From Tilletia caries (lineage: Eukaryota > Basidiomycota > Exobasidiomycetes > Tilletiales > Tilletiaceae), in the NCBI GenBank assembly GCA_032718865.1, contig JALUTQ010000036.1, positions 1 through 64,000 of the forward strand: DNA of 64,000 nucleotides. The letters are read 5' to 3'. A program made the translations under genes and the position numbers. The notes under the pieces are model-generated. The model had not been told where the DNA came from and ran no database searches. It saw nothing but the letters and a program-made list of their open reading frames with translations. Below, in pieces: positions 45,290 to 60,838 of this stretch; within the stretch, counting starts at the first letter, position 1; each line of letters opens with the position of its first letter.

Positions 45290-45993
45290 GGGGCAGGCCC
45301 GAACGATGGAACAAGAACGTCCGCCGGGTTCATTCCCCCTTCTTTACTCCTGCCCGGGTGGCGAATCGGCCTCAAGGGGACGTGGTGCTAAACACCTTGA
45401 GCATCCACGGGCTGGTTCGAATCAATCCCTCCAAGAGTCAAGACCCCGTCGACGCACGCGATGATCCGCAATTAGCACGCCCTCCGATTCAACTCATTTC
45501 CCCTCCCCTTCTTCCGGGGGGGGGGGGGCTGAAGGAATAAACCAACCGACACATCGGGAATGCAATCAAGTACATATATCAACGCAGGAGGTCCCGCACC
45601 CGATGTACCATCATGCGTTGCTCGAAGGCAGAGAGAGAGAGAAGAGAGACTATGGACACCATTCTTTTGAACATTGGGGAGGAGTTTGAAAGAAAGCGAG
45701 AAGAGAGAAGAAAGATTCGAGAAGAGTAAAATGGAAGGGGGAAGACTTGGGGTGAGGAGGGGACAGTATAACATGGGGGAGATTGAGGGAAAAGGGGGGA
45801 GAGAGAAGGGGGAGAGAAAAAACAAGCAACTTTCACATTGGGTCGGAATTCGGAAGGCGGAAATGTCTGGGAATGTGTGTGAACCGGAGGGATGGGCGAA
45901 AGGGGTGCTGCGGGAGACATATAGAACCCTCGGCGAACCCCGACTGACTCTTCTCTCGTCCGGAAGGGAAAGGGGAGGCAGGGGAAGCGGGCC
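45290..45993. other. Intergenic region between PRKRIP1 and Ubp15 genes
   Basis: Convergent 3' flanks with purine-rich stretches (45600-45830) and a poly(G) run near 45517-45529. A GGTTCGAATC box near 45413 resembles a Pol III B box, but no tRNA folds there. No gene. Confidence 0.5.
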
Positions 45994-50675
<4,682 letters not shown>

Positions 50676-51195
50676 GATGGATGGATGAGCTGCGGTGCGG
50701 ACAGCGATGAGAGTACGCGTAACCCTGTGCTGTGCTGGGTGTTGGGTGCTGGCTGACTGCGTGCTGTGCCTCGAGAAGGAGGGAGCGAGGGAGAGCGCGC
50801 TGAGTGAGTGAGTGAGTGAGTGAGTGGGCGTGCGAGGTGGAGAAGTGCGGATGGCGGATGGCGTGGCTTCCACAGCTACTGTACTCGGTCCGACAATCGC
50901 CACGTGCCTCGTCTCGGCCGATACGAGGAGGGAGTGAGATAAGCGATCCCGATGGGAGATGAAGTCGCCGGTATCTTGGTTTGGATCACCAGCGGATCAC
51001 CATTTTCGCGGATCACCAGTGACCCAAACCAAGAAATGTTGGCTCGATCATCATTTATTACTAAGAGATCCACGCTTTCTTGATGATCATAGTCACTGCG
51101 CCGATACTCTCTCTCAGCAATGCATCCGTTTTCTCCTTCATCTGAACCAGTGCGCATATCCAGCTTGCCTTCCTCGCCTGACCATCAAAAACCAG
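50676..51195. other. Ubp15 promoter and unassigned sequence
   Basis: Contains a GAGT tetranucleotide repeat (about 50801-50825), probably in the Ubp15 promoter. The remainder leads into the tyrosine-recombinase gene, whose true start I cannot place. Confidence 0.45.
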
Positions 51196-52088
51196 TATGG
51201 CGGCAATGCGGAGCGCACCAACATCCGGCAGTACCGCAACAGCCTCTGCTGTTGTCGAGTCGTTGACGACAGCAGCCGTGCGGAATGCAACGACGTGCAA
51301 GCGGCAGTCAATGCCGCGGTGGTACTTGGGGTCGAGGCGCGGCCGAAAGGCACATCAAAGACATATGAGCCACGGCAGCAGAGATGGAAGGTGAGTGCGC
51401 CGTACGCGCAGCGTAGACCTAAGATTTAAGATAAGAAGAGGTCAAAATTGACAGGCATTCCCTCCGTCTCTGATAGGAATTCTGCGAACGCCGTCAATTT
51501 GCGGACGGCCTGGTAGTGAGCGAGGGAAAGGTCTTGTTGTGGCTGCAGGAAGACATAGTTCCGACGGGAAACAAGAACAAAGCCAAGCGGAAGATTCCTG
51601 CGGAGGAGGTGGTCGAGGAGGTGGCCAAGGACGCGTCTACCTCTGCCCCTCCAACGCGCAAGAAGGGCAAGGGCAAGGGCAAGGGCAAGTGCAAGGGCAA
51701 GGCAAAGCAGAACGCGCCTGCGACTGCGACGGATGTCGTTATGGAGCCGGCCGACGAATCGCCTGTGGCTGCTCCAGCGCCGCTCGCCGCCAAGACGATC
51801 GACGGATACGTCACAGCTGCAGTCAACCTATATCAGCAGCAGATCTCTTTGGGCGTCCACACCGGCAAGCACCCCCGTGGCGATGCGCTGGCCAGCTACC
51901 TGGACAGTCTCAAGCGCGACACACGCAAACGAAAGCGCGAAAATTTTTGAAGATCGAGCGGCAGGAACCATCCAGGACGGATACTCTCGAGAGATATACG
52001 AGCGCATCAACAGACACCTGCTGGAGAACCCCTCGCAAAACAACGCAGCACGAACCCGACTCGATCACTTTTTCGGATTCTCCATCAT
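51196..52088 (+). pseudogene. Tyrosine recombinase (Crypton/Ndc10-like), 5' part
   Basis: The N-terminal half of a gene interrupted at 52088 by a retrotransposon. The reading contains ARPKGTSKTYEPRQQRWK, an intron 51391-51476, then EFCERRQFADGLVVSEGKVL and a Lys/Gly-rich linker. Next come IDGYVTAAVNLYQQQ and, after a +1 frameshift in the T5 run 51944-51948, FEDRAAGTIQDGYSREIY and RTRLDHFFGFSI. This layout (KTYEP..WKEFC, DGYV, AGTI.DGYS, RTRLD..FG) is that of basidiomycete Crypton-type or Ndc10_II proteins. The upstream limit is approximate because no clear start Met is visible. Its other half resumes at 60839. Confidence 0.7.
52084..52088 (+). repeat. Left copy of 5-bp target duplication ATCAT
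   Basis: Repeated at 60839-60843 immediately after the 3' LTR; joining the flanks through one copy restores a continuous recombinase reading frame (FFGFSI to MARGEN). Confidence 0.75.
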
Positions 52089-52097
52089 TGTGCTATA

Positions 52098-52383
52098 TGG
52101 CTATCGGCCGATACTCTGCCTCCACTTCTCTCTTCTCGATTCCTTTCCTTTCTCTTCCTTTTCCCTTCGTTCCGCTCTGCTCCGTTCCGTCCCGTTCCGC
52201 TCCGTTCCCTCCGCTTCCCGTTCTCTTCCCTTCTCTGCTTCCTCGGCTCAACTCTCGTGATCACGCCATGATCATCACTCGAGACCAACACCTCTCTAGA
52301 GCAACACTTCCCTTCTCGATTGTATCTTTCCCTTTCCTCTCTCCATCAATTCACACAACTCCTTGCTATAGTACGTTAGTACA
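52098..52383 (+). repeat. 5' LTR
   Basis: Starts TGGCTATCGG and ends TTAGTACA (TG...CA). Nine extra bases (TGTGCTATA, 52089-52097) lie between it and the target copy and are absent from the 3' LTR. Confidence 0.9.
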
Positions 52384-52482
52384 TGGTGATGAGAGTGGAT
52401 TGAGTCAGCAAACTGAACGACGGCAAGCGACAGATCCCACCCAAAGCCCCTCCCAGCCCTCACCACCTTACACAACCTCAAC

Positions 52483-54042
52483 ATGGCTCCCAAGCCCAGT
52501 CCACCCGCTTCTGGTACCGCTGCCGCCACTCGCGGCTCCACCAGGAAAACCGAGCCCGTCGAGTCCGCTGACGTGCCTCCTGCGTCCGGCGACGCGTCCC
52601 AGTCCGACCCCGGAGAGAGTACTCCTCCTCCGTCGCTCGAGTCGATTTCGGCTCAGCTCAGCCTCCTTATCGCAGGTTCCGCCAAAACCCAGCATCAGCT
52701 CGACGGCTTGGCCACCCGCGTCGATGTTCTCGAGTCCGGCGGCGTCCCCTCCGCTGATCCCGCCGCGTCGTCGACCACCACCACTCCCCCGCCCTCTGCC
52801 GGCCTCAAAGCTCGGGACGAGCCCCACGCCACTTCTGCCTCGTCCTCGTCGGCTCCGGCCATCGCGGGCCCGATCGCTAGCTCTGCACCACACGCAAGCC
52901 TGTGGAATCACCTGTCCGCGGCGGATCGGAACAACCTCGCTTGCATGCTCGGTGGATACGGGCACTCACTCACTCAGCTGTTTGGCCCTGCTGCCGCAGC
53001 GCATTCATCCACCCCCGACGGTGTGCAAGCACTTGCCTCCGCCGTCGACCCCGTTCCATACGGCACCCGCATTCTTGAATGTAAGCCGGAGCGCCTTGGA
53101 ACGTTTACCGGCGACCCTAAAAAGCTTGAGAAGTTTCTCAGCGACGTCGCCGATATCGCTCGGTCCAACACTCGCCCGATGTGGGACTCCGCCGTTGTCG
53201 TGGCGATCCCGCAAGCACTGACCGGCGATGCTCGCACTTGGCATGCTGGTGTGTCGACTGAGCAGAAGCGCTCTTGGAACACCGTGGCCAAGTATATCGA
53301 GGCAATGCGACGTGCTTTCCCTGCGAACAAAGCAGAACAGCGTCAGCTTGCTCGAGACCGGCGATGGCAACCATTAGTGGAGTCAGCGATGACTTACTTC
53401 TTCGACAAGGTTCAACTCTGGCGCCACGCCTTCGCCGAGCGTGACAACGAGTCCATCTTGGCCCAGGAGATTGTCGACGGCTTGGAGGCGACGATGCGTG
53501 CATACATCCGCATGCCCTCCGAGCAGCCGACGCTGGAACTCCTACAGTCCGCTCTGGCTGAGTGGGAGCCGACGTGGCGAGAGGTGTACCACATTCCGCT
53601 CCACAAGTCGTCCTCCTCGGCCCCAACCTCCACCGCGTACTCTGCTACGGTGGCAACGGTGGCGAGTCAGCCTCCTGCTCGTCCCGCACGATCCGAACTT
53701 CGCAACTCACCCGCGAACTCGGCTCCTTCTCCTTCTCGCGCTCCGGCACCCGTCCGCCGCGACAAGAAGTTGTCCGAGGACTTCGATCCCGCTCGTCTTG
53801 GGCGAGGTCTTCGTCCCGGCACCTCGAAGGACAACGTCCCCTTCTACCGCATTCCGGGCTCGGACACCACCATCTGGTGCGACCGTCCTTGCCGTCGTTG
53901 TGGCGGAGACCACTTCGACTTCGCCCACGATCATTCCACCTCGTCGGCGCAGCTGCGGGTGATGAATGCGGAAGAGGTTGAAGACTACCCTGTGGCCACT
54001 GCTGATGATGACACCGACGTCAGCAACCCGCTGGGTTTCTAA
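52483..54042 (+). CDS. Gag-like capsid protein of the LTR element
   Basis: A 519-residue frame with no break. A Ser/Pro/Thr-rich N-terminus with a short helical segment (ISAQLSLLIAGSAKTQHQLD) precedes the retrotransposon gag core: ERLGTFTGDPKKLEKFLSDV, ALTGDARTWHAGVSTEQKRS and a helical region around RRAFPANKAEQRQL. The C-terminus carries a zinc-knuckle-like CRRCGGDHFDFAH, an atypical CCHH variant. It begins about 100 bp after the 5' LTR. Unlike pol, this frame shows no lesion. Confidence 0.85.
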   Translation: MAPKPSPPASGTAAATRGSTRKTEPVESADVPPASGDASQSDPGESTPPPSLESISAQLSLLIAGSAKTQHQLDGLATRVDVLESGGVPSADPAASSTTTTPPPSAGLKARDEPHATSASSSSAPAIAGPIASSAPHASLWNHLSAADRNNLACMLGGYGHSLTQLFGPAAAAHSSTPDGVQALASAVDPVPYGTRILECKPERLGTFTGDPKKLEKFLSDVADIARSNTRPMWDSAVVVAIPQALTGDARTWHAGVSTEQKRSWNTVAKYIEAMRRAFPANKAEQRQLARDRRWQPLVESAMTYFFDKVQLWRHAFAERDNESILAQEIVDGLEATMRAYIRMPSEQPTLELLQSALAEWEPTWREVYHIPLHKSSSSAPTSTAYSATVATVASQPPARPARSELRNSPANSAPSPSRAPAPVRRDKKLSEDFDPARLGRGLRPGTSKDNVPFYRIPGSDTTIWCDRPCRRCGGDHFDFAHDHSTSSAQLRVMNAEEVEDYPVATADDDTDVSNPLGF

Positions 54043-54413
54043 GCGTCCGAAATGACGTAAAACTAGCTCACCCATCTGTTGAGCTTCCTCCCTTGCCAGT
54101 TCCTCCTCACCCACCTGACGAGACCCGTGACATCTCCGAAGGGGGGAGGTTGTATGCTGCAGAGAGAAGAGAGAGAAGCGCCTCTCTTTCGGTGAGTAAA
54201 GTAATTGATGACATCAGTCATCCTGGTGAGCTCGCGCATTCTGAGACTCACCGCAGCCCCCTTCACCACGCTGGTGATGGATGCAAGAGCCGCACAGAGA
54301 GGGCTGCGCCCCCATTAGTCCGGGAAGGGGCCTCTGTGCGGGGTACAGCGAAGTCACACCTGCCATGCGTGGAGATGGCGAGGGATTTGGACTACCCCTC
54401 GACCTGAGACCCC

Positions 54414-57400
54414 ATGGCCTTTCCTCTAGGGGAGTATTACCCTCCCCTGATGCTTTGTCAGCTACAGCTGCTAACCAAGCATCTTTCCCCCCTCCCCCCT
54501 CCTCGCGCAGCGTCGGAAGCTACTCCACAGCTTCACTTTGCCGACCGTCCTCAATTTTGGACTTCGCGCATCATCAACACAGACGCTGCCGGTCGCCTCT
54601 TGGCTCAGCCCACTCCGTGGTGGTGCGTATGCCTGCATCGGCTGACATCGGCACTGGGCGAGCCCATTGTCGTCACGCCCCCTATGACGACGCTCGTCCG
54701 TCTCAACGACACGCATAGCGCCCCAGTCTCCTCACTCCTTGACACGGGCGCGTCCCTATCCTCCATCGATGCCGGCTTGCTCGCACGTCTCGGTGGCTCG
54801 CCCTCGGGGGCTCCTATGCGCGTCCATGGCTTGGGTGACGTTGAGACCCTCGGCTGGGCGACCTTGACGTTCTTCGTCCCCGCCAAGGCAGACCATGGAA
54901 CCGATGTCAATCTTGAATGCACCTTGGACTTCCATGTCCTCCCCAGCTTCGCGCCTGGGCTCTGTCTCGGCCTGGACTTCATCGAGGGCCTCGGAGTGTC
55001 CATCGACGCAGCCACTAGCAAGGCCCGCGTGCGCCGTTACACCTTCGATGTCGTCGAGCACCTTCCCCAACCCTTCGCCAAGGAAGCTCAGCTCTGCTCG
55101 ACGGCGGCAGTGTGCCTGCCTGCTCGATCGATGGCTTGGATACCTGTCGATACTGGAGCCCTGGCGTCGGGAGTCGACTACTTGATCCATCCTCGGCTCA
55201 TGACCAGTCACGACGAGTCCGTCACGATTGCTGGCCCCGCTGCTCTGGGAGGCCGCGACACCAAGCATATCCTCATCGGGAATCACAGCTCCCGCACCGT
55301 CCACCTGGATCGTCGCACTCCCATCGCAGACGCCGTCTTGGCCCATCTCGGAGATCGCGCCTCGTCATCGCCCTCCGTCGATCGATTCGAACTCGGGTCT
55401 CCCCTGCCTCAGGCCGATCTATGGACGGCAGCTGCCGATCCGCACGCATGGAAGCCAGAGACGGGCCGGGATGACACCACTGCTGAGCCTCTTGACTTTT
55501 TCGAGGGCGTTGAGGACCCTGCTCACGCGCTCTGCCGGGATGCTGAGACCGTCCTGGTTGATGGCCACTTCCGCGTTGGTGTTGACTCGACCGGCGCCCC
55601 TCATCCCGCCGTCGTCGAACTGCTTCGCCGTCACACCGAAGCGTTTGCGTTGGATGGACGCCCCGGGCTGATCCGCGGTGTTGCGATGGAGATCCCTATC
55701 GTTGCAGACACCGAGCTTCGTTCTGAACCTCCGCGCCGCGCGAGCCCGGAGAAACTTGCGAAGATGGACTCGGCATTAGACCAGCTTCTCTCCTGGGATG
55801 TGATTGAGCCGGCGGCGAGTCCTGTGTCATACCCAGTGCTGATGGTGAAGCAGTACGACAAGTGGAGATTTTGCGTCGATTACCGCAATCTCAACTCCGC
55901 CACGGTGTCCGACCGGTATCCACTCCCCACCGCGGACGCCATGTTCCAGACACTGCAGGGTAAACGCTGGTTTAGTTCATTAGATGCTATTCGGGGATAC
56001 CACCAGCTTCCCGTCGCGGAGAAGGACCGGTGGAAAACTGCGTTCGTGTGTCATCGGGGACTGTTCCAATATAAGACAGTCCCCTTCGGCCTCAAGAACG
56101 CCCCCGCCGTGTTCCAAAGGTTGATGGATCGAGTGTTGGGATCGCTGCGATGGAAGACGGCCGTTATATACATCGACGATGTTATAGCGGCGACGGCGAC
56201 ATTGGAGGAACACCTCTCCACGTTGGAGACCATCCTGACCAGTGCATCGCAGATCGGCCTGAAGTTTTTCCCCCTCCAAGTGCACCTTCGCTGTTCCAAG
56301 CCTCACCCTTCTTGGGCGCAAGGTGTCCGGAGCCGGCGTTGCCGTGTGGGAGGAGAGAGCCAAGGCCGTTCAGGAGCTGCCCCGACCACGAACCCTGCGA
56401 GACGTGTACCATGCGCTTGGGTTGTTCGGATACTATCGCGCGTTTGTTCCTGGGTATGCCGAGATTGCCGCGCCGTTGACGAGCTTGACAAAGGGGGTGG
56501 CGGTACGAATCGGTCGAAGATCGGTCTCGTCTGGTCCGCGTTGATGGAACCCCCACGAACGCCGATCGCGAGCTCGTGAGCTGGGATGATGCCCAAGAGC
56601 GCAGCTTCAGTCAACTCAAGCGCGCCATCGCCACCCCCACCAGTGCTCGCTCATCCAGACCCTACGCGCCCCTACGTCTTGTATGTAGACGCCAGCAAGT
56701 CCGCTTTCGCCGCCGCCCTCCATCAGGTGTTTGTCGACGAGGAGCTGCTGTCTCCCTCCGCTTACCCGGCTGCGCCTTCCCTCTTCCGAATCCCGTTCCC
56801 GTATCCCGAGAGCGCTGGCGGTCCTGGCTGCTCGCCGATCGCTACTTCGGCCCTCTTCTCCGCCGCATGGAGGCGGCTGGTGCTGATGAATCGGACGAGT
56901 GGGTGGTGGAGGATGGCGTCCTGGTTCGCCGTGTTGATGGACGATGGGCGCTACCGGACGGCGCACTGCCTTTGGCTCTGCGACTCGCGCACGAGAGCGG
57001 CGGTCACTTTGGCTATTCCAAAACGCTGTTGGCCGTGTCGAAGTCATTCTGGCGTCCACGATTGGCCGAGCACGTCCGCGCGTGGGTGGCGCACTGCCTG
57101 CTCTGCCTGAAGACGAAGCCTCGTCCTCGCGTCGGAGACTTGGATGTCGAGCACGACCCCCGGCTGCCGTTTGAAGACGTGTCGCTCGACGTCGTTTCGG
57201 GGTTCCCCTCGTTCCACGGCCGCGACGCAGTTTTGTTCATCGCTGACGGCTTTTTCGCGTTTGATCATGCTGGAACCTTGCAAGTCCTCGATCGATGCTG
57301 CTGGGATCGCGGCCATTCTGAGCAACCGCGTCCTGCGTTTGGGTTGGCGCCCCCCGACGTTTGGTGTCGGATAGCGAGGCAAAGCTGACGGGCCAAGTGA

Positions 57401-58719
57401 TGCAAGCCCTTGCGCGTTCGTTGGGTGCAGAGCTGAAGCCTTCGACGCCGTACCACCAGCAAGCGAACTTCGTGGAGAGGACCGTGCAAACTGTCCAGTC
57501 CGCTCTTCGCGTCTTGACTGCGGCTGGGCACGCGCCTTGTGATCGGGTTGTCGTTCCTGCCGTGGAGCTCGCTTTCAACAGCAGCCCGAACGTTACCACT
57601 GCCCATCGTCCCTTTGACCTGGTGTTCGTCGCTCATCCCGACTTGGCGCACGCGGTCTTTGACGCCGATGCCGGACGGGGAGCGGAGAGCTTTGATGATC
57701 GCCTTCTTGCTGCCTCCGAACGCCTCTCCGATGCGTACCGGGCGATTGCTTCCGCTCGCGCACAGCAGAAGCGTCGCTACGATGCGCGTCGCGGTCCTCT
57801 TCCCGTCCTACATGCGGGTGACCAGGTGTTCGTGCGACTCGGAAATCGACCGATCCCAGGACTGGGCGAGGGGAAGCTCGACGCGCGAAAGGCCGGTCCA
57901 TATACTGTGCGGGAGGTCCTGTCTCCGCATCGCGTCCGCCTTGTGCTACCAGACGACTTGCGTATCAGTGACGAGTTCAGCATTGATCAACTGGATCCTC
58001 TGCCTGGCTCACCTGACCCTTTCGCGCTGCAGCGCTGCTCTCCTCCACCTGTGCCGTTACCGGCTCCTGCTGCCGAGGTCGACGAGCCCGGCGTGATTGA
58101 TGAAGTCGCCGTGGGTGATGATGCGGAGGACGAGCTCGACGTCGCTCCACCACTGGGTCCTCGCGAGCGTCGCCCGCCGTTGAGCCTGCGTGACTTCGAT
58201 GTCGGCGTGGTGCATGCTGGTGCTGTTCCGTCATGGGAGGAAGTGATGCACGGTCCGATCACTGGATGCCGAGAGGTGATGAAAGACGGCAGATCAGTAA
58301 CGGCCCGCGAACGTCCCATCGCATTTCAGTCCCGACTTACCTCGCCTTCGGAGCAGAAGCTCGTGGCCGCTGAGCTCGAGTTGTGCTGCCTGGCATGGTC
58401 CTTCGCTCGAATGGCGCACCTGTTGGAAGGCGTACCCGTGACTGTTGTCACCGACCATCTCCCCATGTCAAAGATGTTGACATCAACGGGTGCTACGCAG
58501 TACGGCCCGGTCATTTCGCGCTGCCGAGCCCTCTTACTTCCCCCATCTGCACTTGCTGCGATTCGAGTACCGAACAGGCCGGAAACACTCCAATGTCGAC
58601 GCCCTTTCCCGCTTGGTTGGCTGATTCATGCGCTTGCAACCCGAGACGGTTGGCTTTCTGCGGCGGGGATGTGCTATATTCCTGACCTGGGTGCGTACCT
58701 TACCAGAGTGTTCCCCTAA
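54414..58719 (+). pseudogene. Pol polyprotein (PR-RT-RH/IN), several frameshifts
   Basis: The aspartic protease motif VSSLLDTGASLSSIDAG lies near 54730. Reverse transcriptase begins YPVLMVKQYDKWRFCVDYRN and includes WFSSLDAIRGYHQLPV and the catalytic VIYIDDVIAA near 56166. The start of RNase H, YVLYVDASKSAF, is at about 56676. The integrase HHCC finger (LRLAHESGGHFG ... CLLCLK) spans about 56975-57110, followed by FEDVSLDVVSG (first Asp) and YHQQANFVERTVQ (Glu); the C-terminal domain reaches about 58020. Frame changes occur at 56265-56269 (T5), 56493-56497 (G5), 56634-56638 (C5), 57251-57255 (T5), 57360-57362 (T3) and 58529-58531 (C3). The RNase H C-terminal half lies after the integrase (see separate entry). 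Confidence 0.85.
58268..58620 (+). other. RNase H C-terminal segment located after integrase
   Basis: The reading RPIAFQSRLTSPSEQKLVAA, then VTVVTDHLPM and, after a C3 shift, YRTGRKHSNVDALSR is the second half of a Ty3-type RNase H including the DALSR end motif. It normally lies directly after the DAS segment now at 56688. Here it is 1.5 kb downstream, beyond integrase. Confidence 0.75.
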
Positions 58720-59563
58720 CTTTTTCGCCTTGTTGAATAACAGGTCGCTGGGGGCTGGGAGTGGGATTTAAATACAGACTTAGTCAACAAAGTTAAGTAG
58801 CAGCAACTTACGCCTTGGAACCATAGTGACCTGGCTGTCGGCTGAAGCCCAAAGGCCAGGGTGTCCCTCAGACTCGATGTGGACCTCAGACCCTTATGAC
58901 CTGGTAGAGATGTGCGAAGACGTGACTGGGGGCGTCCTCTCCCCCTCCCCTTTTCGCGAATCTTTTGTATCAGAAAGGTCACCAAATCTCAGCCCAGCAC
59001 GGCTACGCAGAAGCTCAAGGTAGCTTCGCTACCCTTCGTCTGCTTCGCCATGCGGCTGCGACTTGCGATCGTAGCTACGAGCATCTATATCATTGTCCAT
59101 GTAACATTTTGAATGTTGATCAAACTTGCGTGAAAAAAAAGGGATTGAGGAACTTCACACACGTAATCATCCCGCACGGCTGTATCTACCAAGGAAGCAG
59201 AAAGCAAAGAATGATATGTCATATGATGGCTTCGCGCAGAGAGAGACAATTGACAAACAAGACGGAGAATAGCTGCGAGCGCAATGAAGATAAGATTAAA
59301 AGACTGAGGAGAAAAAAGCGTGAGGCTAATGCAGAAGGAGAGGTCAGGGGATAGGAAACATAAGCGGCCGGGGAAGCAGACGGAAGGGACGTAGAAGACG
59401 GGTGAAGGCTGAGACCGGAGACGAATGGGCAAAGGAATGCCAACAGAGCTTGATGCGAAGGTAAGGGAATATAGAAGAGGCAAGAGCACAGCAGAAAGAA
59501 AGTCAGATCAGGTCAGGTCAGGTCAGGTCAGCCGTCAGGTCAGGTCCAGTGTTGAACATACTA
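58720..59563. other. Non-coding 3' part of the LTR element
   Basis: No domain recognised. It includes an AGGTC pentamer repeat (59512-59546). Confidence 0.5.
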
Positions 59564-59968
59564 TTGGAGTATGGAACCCTGGGCGACTTGAGAGAGGAGA
59601 AGCACAATGGTGACGCCGAAGGTGGCCACCGACGACGGACACATTGACCTCGGCGGGCTTGACGTTGGCAATGTCGAAGTGGAAGGTGGAGGCGCGTGTG
59701 ATGTCAAAGGTGGTGACCCGTGACACAGAACAGACTGTACGAAGATATGCAGTGATGAGCACCATTTTAACTCATGAAGCGTCAGAGCCGTTAGAAGAAG
59801 GAGAGGGGGTCGGGGAAAAAAACCCACCGCTTGGGGTCGTAAAGACTTGAAGACCTCGGCGACGATGGGCACGGTGGAGTTGACGGGGTTGGAGATGACG
59901 AGGTGGTGTGCTTTGGGAGCAACCTTGGCAGCGGCTTTGTCGAGGGAGAGAGCTGTCCGATGGGGCAT
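59564..59968 (-). pseudogene. Malate dehydrogenase fragment, antisense within LTR element
   Basis: The minus strand encodes pieces of NAD malate dehydrogenase in correct order: APKAHHLVISNPVNSTVPIV and AEVFKS (59920-59840), then after an intron-like gap (about 59725-59835, GT...AG) VTTFDITRASTFHFDIANV, KPAEVNVSVVGGH and GVTIVLLLSQ. Known enzymes read ISNPVNSTVPI, LD(I/V)RA.TF and P.(I/V)GGH in the same order and spacing. Roughly 90 residues are present, with start and end missing, so this is a captured non-functional fragment. Confidence 0.75.
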
Positions 59969-60552
59969 GGTGAGTGAGGAAAGTCAGTCTACTCATCTTG
60001 ACGACGTCGACCGGATTCATAAGAGCAGAGAGCTGAAAAACGAATGGGTGCGTAAGGACCTAACCCGGAGCACCTGATGCAGATGCGCGTATAAACACGA
60101 GGCTCACCTTGGATGACAATTCGGGAGTGCTGACTGCTGGGGCCTGGGCCGGACTCAGAATGGGAACAAAGCAGAGACTGGTATGGGTAAGTGGTATCAG
60201 CCATCAGGTTAAGCAGGAAAAAGCAAAACAGCGGTGAGCATCATTAACTTGAACCTTGGTGAGCAGAGAGCGGTTAAAAAGAAATCGAGGGGGATTGTGC
60301 AATTCGCATGATGCTTGTCGGGCTTCGATGGAAGCGTGAAGAAAGGCTGGCGGTGTTGGTTGTCGTCTGTCGAGTGTCGAACCCTGTGCCAGAAGTTGCA
60401 GGACTAGATTTGGTCAAGGGTCTACTGATTCAGAATGGTGTGTTGTGTTGGTAGTTGCGAAGAAAAGTCCCAAACTACGAGCCTGAATGGCAAAAAGCTT
60501 ACGGCCGTAAGGCGGGAGCCGCCCTATAACCCCTTAACTAAAGTTAGGGGAA

Positions 60553-60838
60553 TGGCTATCGGCCGATACTCTGCCTCCACTTCTCTCTTCTCGATTCCTT
60601 TCCTTTCTCTTCCTTTTCCCTTCGTTCCGCTCTGCTCCGTTCCGTCCCGTTCCGCTCCGTTCCCTCCGCTTCCCGTTCTCTTCCCTTCTCTGCTTCCTCG
60701 GCTCAACTCTCGTGATCACGCCATGATCATCACTCGAGACCAACACCTCTCTAGAGCAACACTTCCCTTCTCGATTGTATCTTTCCCTTTCCTCTCTCCA
60801 TCAATTCAAACAACTCCTTGCTATAGTACGTTAGTACA
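60553..60838 (+). repeat. 3' LTR
   Basis: Matches 52098-52383 almost perfectly; preceded by a short purine tract (GTTAGGGGAA). Confidence 0.9.

Larger units (their letters stand above)
52089..60838 (+). mobile_element. Ty3-type LTR retrotransposon
   Basis: An 8.75-kb element bounded by near-identical LTRs (52098-52383 and 60553-60838; I see one substitution over 286 bp). It is flanked by ATCAT on both sides and inserted inside the tyrosine-recombinase gene. Order: 5' LTR, putative primer-binding site starting TGG at 52384, gag, protease, reverse transcriptase, partial RNase H, integrase, displaced RNase H segment, about 1.8 kb without element genes but with an antisense host-gene fragment, short purine tract, and 3' LTR. 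Near-identical LTRs mean a recent insertion, despite many frameshifts in pol. Confidence 0.9.

Noticed and set aside
45330..45440. tRNA-Leu/Ser-like sequence with GGTTCGAATC
   Set aside because: No acceptor stem, no T-stem pairing and no proper anticodon arm; only the B-box match is good.
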